A stretch of 9,871 nt of DNA from Gemmataceae bacterium (GTDB lineage Bacteria; Planctomycetota; Planctomycetia; Gemmatales; Gemmataceae). The DNA lies in assembly GCA_947490035.1 (NCBI GenBank), contig CANLGS010000078.1, positions 1 through 9,871 on the forward strand, in the 5' to 3' direction. The translations under genes were made by a program, and so were the position numbers. The first letter of the stretch is position 1, and each line of letters opens with the position of its first letter. The notes under the pieces were generated by a model that was not told where the DNA came from, did not search any database, and was given only the letters and a program-made list of their open reading frames with translations. Below are positions 1 through 6,078 of the stretch, piece by piece.

Positions 1-633
1 GCGAACGGCGACGACCCGCAGTTGGAAGCGCGCGTGAAGGCGATGGAGACCGCGTTCCGGATGCAGTCCGCGGCGGGGGAAGCGTTCGACACGCGCCGCG
101 AACCGCTGCGGATGCGCGAGTCCTACGGGCCGGGTGAGTTCGCTCGCGGCTGTCTGCTCGCGCGCCGACTGGTCGAGCGAGGCGTCCGGTTCGTGCAACT
201 GTCGCTTGGCGGGTGGGATCACCACAACAACATCAACGCCGAGCTGAAGAAGAAGTGTGGCGAGATCGACAAGCCCATCGCGGCGCTGCTGCGCGACCTG
301 CGCCAGCGCGGTCTGCTGGACGACACCCTCGTCGTGTGGGGTGGGGAGTTCGGCCGCACGCCGGTGTCGGAGAACGGCGACGGCCGCGACCACAACCACT
401 ACGGGTTCACCGTGTGGATGGCCGGCGGCGGGGTGAAGGGCGGGTTCGCCCACGGCGCCACCGACGAGTTCGGCTTCAAGGCCGCCGAGGGTCGCGTCAG
501 CGTCCACGACCTGCACGCGACGATCCTGCACCTACTCGGCCTCGACCACGAGAAGTTGACGTACCGCTACAGCGGTCGCGACTTCCGGTTGACCGACGTT
601 CACGGCCGCGTCGTCGAAGAGATTCTCGCGTGA
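1..633 (+). CDS. DUF1501 domain protein, C-terminal part (5' truncated by window edge)
   Basis: The reading frame is open from base 1, so this is the last 210 residues of a longer protein; full DUF1501 proteins are usually about 400-480 residues. Visible family hallmarks are [17 protein letters not shown] (fragment residues about 61-77), a [17 protein letters not shown] block, a [19 protein letters not shown] block and a closing [16 protein letters not shown] segment. The His/Asp-rich GWDHH, GEFGRTP and HNHYG motifs are the probable metal-site residues of this alkaline phosphatase/sulfatase-like fold. DUF1501 proteins are abundant in planctomycetes, usually carry a Tat signal at the N-terminus (outside this window), and often lie next to DUF1549/DUF1553 cytochrome-like genes. 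Their substrate is unknown. The stop is TGA at 631-633; no terminator hairpin follows. Confidence 0.93.
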   Translation, partial: ANGDDPQLEARVKAMETAFRMQSAAGEAFDTRREPLRMRESYGPGEFARGCLLARRLVERGVRFVQLSLGGWDHHNNINAELKKKCGEIDKPIAALLRDLRQRGLLDDTLVVWGGEFGRTPVSENGDGRDHNHYGFTVWMAGGGVKGGFAHGATDEFGFKAAEGRVSVHDLHATILHLLGLDHEKLTYRYSGRDFRLTDVHGRVVEEILA

Positions 634-675
634 CGGCGCCGCCGTGCGCGCCGTGCGCTCCCGAGGCGAAATCGG

Positions 676-704
676 TTGGTCGCCGACAGCGCGCCGGGTA
701 CACT
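676..704 (+). promoter_or_regulatory. candidate sigma70-type promoter for the amine oxidase
   Basis: TTGGTC (676-681) and TACACT (699-704) are separated by exactly 17 bp. The predicted start of transcription is near 711, about 29 nt before the ATG at 740. This favours the ATG over an in-frame GTG at 644, which would lie upstream of the promoter. The -35 matches consensus at 3 of 6 positions and the -10 at 4 of 6. Similar -10 boxes occur before two other genes in the window. Confidence 0.4.
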
Positions 705-739
705 TGCGCCAACTCCGCGACCGCTATCCCTGGGATGTC

Positions 740-2653
740 ATGACCACCGTCAACCACCCGCTCGAACCCCTCACCGCCGAGGAGGTCCGGCTCGCTGTTT
801 CTATCCTCCGCGACGCCGGGCGTGTCACGCCCACCACGCGGTTCGTTTCGATCACACTCGACGAACCGCCGAAGGCGATCGTCCACTCAGGCGAACCGGC
901 GAGTGACCGCCGCGCGTTCGTCGTACTGTTCGACAACGGCGCGAACGCTTGCCACGAAGCCACACTCTCGCTCGGCGCGCGCGAGGTGATCGGCTGGAAG
1001 CACGTCCCCGGCGCGCAGCCGACGATGACCATCGACGAGCAGGTCGAGTGCGAGCAGGCCGTTCTCGCCAGCCCGGAGTTCAGAGCCGCGCTCAAGAAGC
1101 AGTACGGCGTTGATGACACGTCGCTCGTGATGGTCGATATCTGGAGCGCCGGCAACTACGGCGAACCGGAGGAGAGTTCGCGCCGGCTCGCGCGCCCGCT
1201 GTGCTTCCTGCGCTCCGACCCGACCGACAACGGATACGCGCGGCCCATCGAGGGCATCCGGCCCGTGGTCGATCTCAACGAGATGCGCGTGATCCGCGTC
1301 GAGGCATACGGCCACTGGCCGCTCCCGCCGCTCAAGGGGAACTACGCGGCGGGCCGCGTTCCGAACTTGCGCGCCGACATCAAGCCGCTCGACATCACGC
1401 AACCGGAAGGACCGAGTTTCCAGGTCGATGGCTATCAGGTGAAGTGGCAGAACTGGAACTTCGTGATCGGGTTCAACGCCCGCGAAGGGCTGACGCTGCA
1501 CCACCTGCGCTACACCGACGCCGGCCGCGAGCGCTCCATCCTGCACCGCGCGTCGCTGACGGAAATGGTCGTGCCCTACGGCGACCCGTCGGCGACGCAG
1601 TACCGCAAGAACGCGTTCGACGTGGGCGAGTACGGCATGGGCATGTGCGCGAACAGCCTCGCACTCGGGTGCGATTGCGTCGGGCACATCCGCTACTTCG
1701 ACGCGAACCTCGTAACAAGCCGGGGCGAACCGCTCACGATTGTGAACGCGATCTGTATGCACGAAGAAGACGCCGGCACGCTGTGGAAGCACACCGACCG
1801 GCGGCTACCCGACCGGCCCGAAGTGCGGCGGTCGCGTCGGCTCGTCGTGTCGAGCGTGTCCACCGTCGAGAACTACGAGTACGCCTTCTACTGGTCGCTC
1901 TACCAGGACGGCAACATCCAGTTGGAGGTGAAGCTGACCGGCGTCCTGTCGCTGGGTGCGGCGCAACCCGGCGAGAAGCCGAAGCACGGCAGCATGATCG
2001 CGCCGCAACTCTACGCGCCGGTGCATCAGCACTTCTTCAACGTCCGGCTCGACTTCGCGCTCGATGGCATCGACAACACGGTGCAGAAAATTGACGTGCT
2101 GCCAGATGCACCCGGACCCGCGAACCCGCACGGCAACGCGTTCGCCGCGCGCGCCACGAACCTCGTCACCGAGAAGCAGGCCCGCGACCACCTCAAACTT
2201 GAAACCGCGCGGACGTGGCGCGTGGTGAACCCCAACGTCGTCAACGCGGTGGGCGAGCCTGTCGCGTACAAGTTCTTCCCAATGGACAACGCGCTGCCGA
2301 TGGCGAGCGCCGACGCGTGGTGGCGACGCCGGGCCGGGTTCGTGAACTATCACGTGTGGGTGACGCCGTTCGACGCGGGCGAGAAGTACGCGGCCGGCGA
2401 CTACCCGAACCAGAGTACCGGCGGCGACGGACTGGTGAAGTGGACCGAGAAGGACCGCAGCATCGAGAACACCAACGTGGTGTTCTGGTACACGTTCGGT
2501 CACACGCACGTCCCGCGCCCGGAAGACTACCCGGTGATGCCGGCCGCGTCCATCGGCTTCCTGCTCAAGCCCAACGGCTTCTTCACGATGAACCCCGCGA
2601 ACGATCTGCCCGCGCCGAAGGCAGTGGCCGCGAAGGGCGATTGCTGCCACTGA
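740..2653 (+). CDS. primary amine oxidase (copper/topaquinone amine oxidase)
   Basis: Oxidatively deaminates a primary amine to an aldehyde, releasing ammonia and hydrogen peroxide, using copper and a self-processed topaquinone. The 637-residue product has every key residue, at nearly the same positions as in Arthrobacter globiformis amine oxidase (family knowledge). Tyr280 (VVPYGDP) is the TPQ-contacting tyrosine, Asp294 (NAFDVGEYG) the catalytic base, and Tyr379 (TVENYEY) the TPQ precursor. His429 and His431 (APVHQHFF) and His590 (HTHVPRPED) are the copper ligands. The order is two small N-terminal domains (about 1-200) and the large catalytic domain (about 220-630); the extra D1 domain of E. 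coli TynA is absent. No signal peptide is visible, so it is probably cytoplasmic. ATG 740 is chosen because the protein then aligns with the start of other short bacterial members; GTG 644 would add 32 residues unlike the family. No strong ribosome binding site is visible. It ends 8 bp from convergent fdhD. The substrate cannot be read from the sequence. Confidence 0.95.
   Translation: MTTVNHPLEPLTAEEVRLAVSILRDAGRVTPTTRFVSITLDEPPKAIVHSGEPASDRRAFVVLFDNGANACHEATLSLGAREVIGWKHVPGAQPTMTIDEQVECEQAVLASPEFRAALKKQYGVDDTSLVMVDIWSAGNYGEPEESSRRLARPLCFLRSDPTDNGYARPIEGIRPVVDLNEMRVIRVEAYGHWPLPPLKGNYAAGRVPNLRADIKPLDITQPEGPSFQVDGYQVKWQNWNFVIGFNAREGLTLHHLRYTDAGRERSILHRASLTEMVVPYGDPSATQYRKNAFDVGEYGMGMCANSLALGCDCVGHIRYFDANLVTSRGEPLTIVNAICMHEEDAGTLWKHTDRRLPDRPEVRRSRRLVVSSVSTVENYEYAFYWSLYQDGNIQLEVKLTGVLSLGAAQPGEKPKHGSMIAPQLYAPVHQHFFNVRLDFALDGIDNTVQKIDVLPDAPGPANPHGNAFAARATNLVTEKQARDHLKLETARTWRVVNPNVVNAVGEPVAYKFFPMDNALPMASADAWWRRRAGFVNYHVWVTPFDAGEKYAAGDYPNQSTGGDGLVKWTEKDRSIENTNVVFWYTFGHTHVPRPEDYPVMPAASIGFLLKPNGFFTMNPANDLPAPKAVAAKGDCCH
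2622..2652. other. stem-loop over the 3' end of the amine oxidase gene
   Basis: CAGTGGC (2622-2628) and GCCACTG (2646-2652) are perfect 7-bp inverted repeats with a 17-nt loop. They cover the last codons and most of the TGA stop of the amine oxidase gene. No T-tract follows on either strand, so it is not a canonical intrinsic terminator. It may help stop convergent transcription or protect the 3' end, or it may simply reflect coding sequence. Confidence 0.3.
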
Positions 2654-2654
2654 T

Positions 2655-2678
2655 CGCGGAGTTAGCCGATAACTCGCG
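2655..2678. terminator. candidate bidirectional hairpin between convergent genes
   Basis: GAGTTA (2659-2664) pairs with TAACTC (2670-2675) around the loop GCCGA. CGC (2655-2657) and GCG (2676-2678) extend the stem past a single bulged G. The stem contains the TAA stop of fdhD (2664-2662, minus strand) and begins 2 bp after the amine oxidase stop. This is where a shared terminator for both convergent units would be expected. The missing U-tract on both strands keeps confidence low. Confidence 0.4.
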
Positions 2679-3474
2679 TGGCGTGCGCGTACACATTCAT
2701 GCCGGACGCGCGCAGGAAGCCGACGAGCGTGATGCCGAACCGCTCGGCCAATTCCACCGCCAGCGACGACGGGGCGCCCACCGCCGCGACCACCGGTATC
2801 CCGGCCGCGACCGCCTTCTGCACCAACTCGTAACTGACGCGACCGGACACCAGCAGCACGCGGTCCGCGAGTGGCACATGCCCTTCGTTTAGCGCCCAAC
2901 CGATGATCTTGTCCAGCGCGTTGTGTCGGCCCACATCTTCGCGCACCGCGACGAGTTCGCCGTTTGCGGTGAACAGCCCGGACGCGTGAACGCCGCCGGT
3001 GCGCGCGAACGTCGGCTGCGCCGCCCGCAGGCGGTCCGGCAGCGCGGCCAGCACGCCGCGCGAAACGGTCAGCGCCGATTGCGACGGGTGCCCGCGCACT
3101 TCGACGGACGCGAGCGACTTCTTCCCGCAGATGCCGCAACTGGAATTGCTGTAGAAGAGGCGGTCCACGTCGAACGCCCGCCGCGACACCATGAGCCGCA
3201 CATCCAGCACGTTGCCGCGATCCGCGTCGCTCGTGTCGCTGAGTCGTTCGATGGAAATGACATCGTCGGCGTCGGCAATGACGCCCTCGCCGAAGAGGAA
3301 CCCCGTGACCAGTTCCTCGTCGTGACCGGGCGTGCGCATCAGTACCGTGACCGGCTTGCCGCCGATGCGCACTTCGAGCGGCGCCTCCACCGCGACCGCG
3401 TCGGCGCGCTCGATGCCGTTCGCGATGACGCGCACCAGTGTCACGCCGGGATCGTTCGCCGCATCTGCGAGCAT
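2662..3474 (-). CDS. fdhD: FdhD, sulfurtransferase / sulfur carrier for molybdopterin enzymes
   Basis: In E. coli, FdhD takes sulfur from the cysteine desulfurase IscS and delivers it to the bis-MGD cofactor, creating the Mo=S ligand that formate-dehydrogenase-type enzymes need. The 270-residue length is normal for the family. Diagnostic motifs are HDEELVTGFLFGEG (51-64), the CGICG loop with Cys113 and Cys116 (equivalent to the sulfur-carrying Cys121/Cys124 of E. coli FdhD), TGGVHASGLF (159-168) and REDVGRHNALDK (178-189). The start is the ATG at 3474-3472, preceded by a purine-rich AGAAG about 7 nt upstream. It lies 20 bp behind the oxidoreductase gene on the same strand, so the two are almost certainly co-transcribed and this FdhD probably serves that enzyme. 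The frame stays open far upstream (to 4059), but that stretch overlaps the oxidoreductase gene and does not resemble FdhD. No signal peptide; cytoplasmic. Confidence 0.95.
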   Translation of the reverse strand: MLADAANDPGVTLVRVIANGIERADAVAVEAPLEVRIGGKPVTVLMRTPGHDEELVTGFLFGEGVIADADDVISIERLSDTSDADRGNVLDVRLMVSRRAFDVDRLFYSNSSCGICGKKSLASVEVRGHPSQSALTVSRGVLAALPDRLRAAQPTFARTGGVHASGLFTANGELVAVREDVGRHNALDKIIGWALNEGHVPLADRVLLVSGRVSYELVQKAVAAGIPVVAAVGAPSSLAVELAERFGITLVGFLRASGMNVYAHATRVIG

Positions 3475-3494
3475 GAGTGCTTCTCGTGCGGTTT

Positions 3495-5831
3495 CTACGC
3501 GGTCCGCGCGGTGCGGGCGACGGTGACGACGACGAACTTCGAGGTCGGGGTGTTGCTCCCGTCGGCGGTGCTGTCCAGCGGCACCAGCACGTTCGTTTCG
3601 GGAAAGTACGTCGCGCAACACCGTGCGGGGATGTCGTACTCCACCACGATGAAGCCGCGCGCGAGTCGCGTTTCGTCGCGGAAGTGGCCGGTGAGGTTCA
3701 CCAGGTCGCCGGCCGCGAGGCCGCGTTCGCGGATGTCGTTCGCGTTCATCAGCACCACGCGACGCTCGCCGCTGATGCCGCGATAGCGGTCGTCCAGACC
3801 GTACACCGTCGTGTTGAATTGGTCGTGCGTGCGGATCGTCATCATCACCAACTGGCCGGGTTCGACGCGCACCTCGTGTAGCGGGTGCGCCGTGAACCGC
3901 GCCTTGCCGGTCGCGGTGGGGAACGTGCCTTCGCGCGGGCCGTTTGGGAGGTAGAAGCCGCCCGGCTTGCGCACGCGGGCGTTGTAGTTGTCGAAGCCGG
4001 GAATCACGCGTTCGATGCGCTCGCGGATGCGGTCGTAGTCGGCCGCAAGTTCGCGCCACGGCACCGACGATCGCGTGCCGAGTGTCGCCTCCGCGAGCCG
4101 CGCGACGATCGCCACTTCGCTAAACAGGTGCCGCGACGCCGGCACGAGCGAGCCTTGCGACGACTGCACCACGCCCATCGAGTTCTCGGTGGTGACGAAC
4201 TGCGGGTGCCCGTTTTGCGTGTCGCGTTCGGTGCGGCCGAGACACGGCAGGATCAGGGCTGTGCGCCCGCTGACGAGGTGCGAGCGGTTCAGCTTGATCG
4301 AGACGTGAACCGTGAGCCGGCAATTCTTCAGTGCCGCGCCGGTCACTTCGGTGTCGGGCGTGGCCGAGAGGAAGTTGCCGCCCATCGCGAAGAACACTTT
4401 CGCGCGGCCGTCGCGCATCGCGTGGATCGCTTCCACCGTGTCGAAGCCCTGCGTGCGCGGCGGTTCAAAGTTGAACTCTTTCGCGAGCGCGTCGAGGAAC
4501 CGCGCGGCCGGCTTCTCGGAAATCCCCATCGTGCGGTCGCCCTGCACGTTCGAGTGACCGCGAACCGGGCACAGCCCCGCGCCCGGTTTGCCGATGCTCC
4601 CGCGCATCAGGAGGAGGTTGACGACTTCCTGAATCGTCGCGACCGCGTGCTTGTGTTGCGTGAGGCCCATCGCCCAGCACGCGATGATGCGGTCGTTCGT
4701 CGCGACCAGTTCCGCGAGTTGCTCGATGGCTTCGCGCGCGATCCCGCTTTGCGCGGTGATCTGTTCCCACGACACTTCGGCCAGTGTCGCCAGCATCGCG
4801 TCGAAGCCGTCGGTCTTCTCCGCGATGAACGCGCGGTCGATGGGCGTGCCGCGCGCGACAAGCGACTTAAGCACGCCCTTGAGCAGCGCCTGATCGCCGC
4901 CGATGCGCACTTGAAGGTAGAGGTCGGCGAGCGGCGTGCCGAACCCCAGCATCCCGCGAACCTCCTGCGGGTTGCGGAACGCGAGCAGCCCCGCCTCCTT
5001 CAGCGGGTTCACGGCCACGATCTTCGCGCCGGCGCGCTTGGCCGCTTGCAGCGCGGTGAGCATTCGCGGGTGGTTCGTGCCGGGGTTCTGGCCGAGGATC
5101 AGGATGAGTTGCGACTTCGCAAAGTCGTCGAGCTTCACCGTGCCTTTGCCGATGCCGGTTGTCGGGCCGAGCGCGCTGCCGCTCGATTCGTGACACATGT
5201 TCGAGCAGTCCGGCAGGTTGTTCGTGCCGAACTGCCTCACGAACAGTTGGTACAGGAACGCGGCCTCGTTCGACGTGCGGCCCGACGTGTAGAACAGCGC
5301 CTCGTCGGGCGACGCGAGCGCGTTCAGTTCGTCCGCGATCAGCCTGAACGCGTCGTCCCAACTGATGGGTTCGTAGTGGCGGCTGCCGGGCCGCAGCACG
5401 AGCGGTTCGGTGAGCCGCCCTTGCTGCCCGTGCCAGTAATCGGTTTCGCGGGCCAGTTCGTCGATGCTGTGCGTGCGAAAGAACTCCGCCGTGAGCCGGC
5501 GCGTGTCGGCTTCCCACGCGACGGCCTTCGCCCCGTTCTCGCAGAACTCCGCGGGCGCGCGGTGAACGTCTGGGTCGGGCCAGGCGCAACTGGGGCAATC
5601 GACGCCTTGCGCCTGGTTCAGCGTGGTGAGTGCGCGCAAGCCGCGCCGGAACCCCGCGACGCCGAAGACGTGCGCCAGTGACTTGACAACGGCGGTCGCC
5701 CCGGCCGCGGCGGTTTTCGGCTCGCTGAGGTGCAACCCAGTGAGTGCTTCCGGGCACAGCGCTTCCGGTGCGGGCAGTGGTTCCGGCGGGTTCGCGGTTC
5801 CGCCGCCGGTGCTGTTCGGTTCGTGGTCCAT
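3495..5831 (-). CDS. FdhF/YdeP-family molybdopterin oxidoreductase
   Basis: A 778-residue bis-MGD enzyme of the YdeP branch of formate-dehydrogenase-like proteins; the reaction is unknown, and E. coli YdeP has been linked to acid resistance. The N-terminal Cys79/Cys82 pair (DCPSCAWPDP) and Cys97 (EFCENGAKA) are the likely Fe-S site. YTSGRTSNEAAFLYQLF lies at 181-197. Cys213 in DCSNMCHESSG occupies the Mo-ligand position (Sec in FdhF). Cofactor-binding segments are LGQNPGTNHPRM (246-257) and a YdeP signature over 410-436 (GKPGAGLCPVRGHSNVQ). The C-terminal molybdopterin-dinucleotide domain spans about 638-778 and includes RTHDQFNTTVYG (667-678). Against E. coli YdeP, whose first Cys pair I recall at 49/52, the N-terminus is about 30 residues longer and begins with a Pro/Ala/Thr-rich stretch. 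No Tat motif is seen, so it is probably cytoplasmic. The ATG at 5831-5829 is preceded by GAG. fdhD follows after 20 bp. No electron-transfer partner subunit is encoded nearby. Confidence 0.94.
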   Translation of the reverse strand: MDHEPNSTGGGTANPPEPLPAPEALCPEALTGLHLSEPKTAAAGATAVVKSLAHVFGVAGFRRGLRALTTLNQAQGVDCPSCAWPDPDVHRAPAEFCENGAKAVAWEADTRRLTAEFFRTHSIDELARETDYWHGQQGRLTEPLVLRPGSRHYEPISWDDAFRLIADELNALASPDEALFYTSGRTSNEAAFLYQLFVRQFGTNNLPDCSNMCHESSGSALGPTTGIGKGTVKLDDFAKSQLILILGQNPGTNHPRMLTALQAAKRAGAKIVAVNPLKEAGLLAFRNPQEVRGMLGFGTPLADLYLQVRIGGDQALLKGVLKSLVARGTPIDRAFIAEKTDGFDAMLATLAEVSWEQITAQSGIAREAIEQLAELVATNDRIIACWAMGLTQHKHAVATIQEVVNLLLMRGSIGKPGAGLCPVRGHSNVQGDRTMGISEKPAARFLDALAKEFNFEPPRTQGFDTVEAIHAMRDGRAKVFFAMGGNFLSATPDTEVTGAALKNCRLTVHVSIKLNRSHLVSGRTALILPCLGRTERDTQNGHPQFVTTENSMGVVQSSQGSLVPASRHLFSEVAIVARLAEATLGTRSSVPWRELAADYDRIRERIERVIPGFDNYNARVRKPGGFYLPNGPREGTFPTATGKARFTAHPLHEVRVEPGQLVMMTIRTHDQFNTTVYGLDDRYRGISGERRVVLMNANDIRERGLAAGDLVNLTGHFRDETRLARGFIVVEYDIPARCCATYFPETNVLVPLDSTADGSNTPTSKFVVVTVARTARTA

Positions 5832-5864
5832 GTGAATCTCGGTTGGCGGTGAGAGCCGTCATTC

Positions 5865-5893
5865 GTTGTACCCCATTCGCGCGCCGACGGGAA
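5865..5893 (-). promoter_or_regulatory. weak candidate promoter for the oxidoreductase-fdhD operon
   Basis: Reading the minus strand, TTCCCG (5893-5888) and TACAAC (5870-5865) are 17 bp apart, with a predicted leader of about 27 nt before the ATG at 5831. The -10 matches consensus at 4 of 6 positions and the -35 at 3 of 6. It lies in the divergent region where an operon promoter must be. Confidence 0.25.
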
Positions 5894-5898
5894 CCGGA

Positions 5899-5914
5899 CG
5901 ATCCCGGAGGATCG
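5899..5914. repeat. small perfect palindrome in the divergent intergenic region
   Basis: CGATCC (5899-5904) and GGATCG (5909-5914) are perfect inverted repeats around CGGA. The element lies between the divergent oxidoreductase and G8 genes, just upstream of the minus-strand promoter candidate. It could be an operator or merely chance in GC-rich DNA. The rest of 5832-6078 holds the two promoter candidates and no reading frame that looks coding. Confidence 0.25.
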
Positions 5915-5985
5915 GAAGACCGGGCGCAAGTGAATGGGTGTCGGCTTCCCGCGCACTTCTTTTGGCGACCCACGCAACCACACGG

Positions 5986-6014
5986 TTGAGTTGCTCTCCG
6001 CGTTCGGATAGACT
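5986..6014 (+). promoter_or_regulatory. candidate sigma70-type promoter for the G8 protein gene
   Basis: TTGAGT (5986-5991) and TAGACT (6009-6014) are separated by 17 bp, each matching consensus at 4 of 6 positions. Transcription would begin near 6021, about 58 nt before the GTG start at 6079. Confidence 0.42.
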
Positions 6015-6068
6015 CTTCACATCCCCACCGCTGCGCGTTCACTGCGCGACTCACTCTTCCCACCCAAC

Positions 6069-6072
6069 GGAG
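6069..6072 (+). promoter_or_regulatory. ribosome binding site fixing a GTG start
   Basis: GGAG lies 6 nt before the GTG at 6079-6081. With the signal peptide that begins there, it fixes this start over the in-frame upstream codons; the open frame extends back to at least 5866. Confidence 0.7.
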
Positions 6073-6078
6073 CTGCCC

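Noticed and set aside
641..658. Tandem 9-mer GCCGTGCGC x2
   Set aside because: Two copies of a GC-rich 9-mer in such DNA are unremarkable.
644..739. Alternative GTG start giving a 669-residue amine oxidase
   Set aside because: The added residues do not look like the family, and a promoter candidate lies downstream of this GTG.
887..3139. Minus-strand frames opposite the amine oxidase (887-1792 and 1805-3139)
   Set aside because: These are shadows with Arg/Val/Ala-rich low-complexity translation, opposite a gene whose catalytic residues are all intact.
3475..4059. Upstream extension of the fdhD frame to 465 residues
   Set aside because: The extra 195 residues overlap the oxidoreductase gene out of frame and are Arg-rich; FdhD homology begins just after the ATG at 3474.
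3885..5681. 598-residue open frame on the plus strand opposite the oxidoreductase gene
   Set aside because: It is antisense to a strongly recognised gene, has an Arg/Ala/Val-rich composition and resembles no family; long antisense frames are expected in GC-rich DNA.
5866..6078. N-terminal extension of the G8 protein
   Set aside because: It would bury the signal peptide 71 residues inside the protein; the GTG at 6079 has GGAG at proper spacing and starts the signal peptide.
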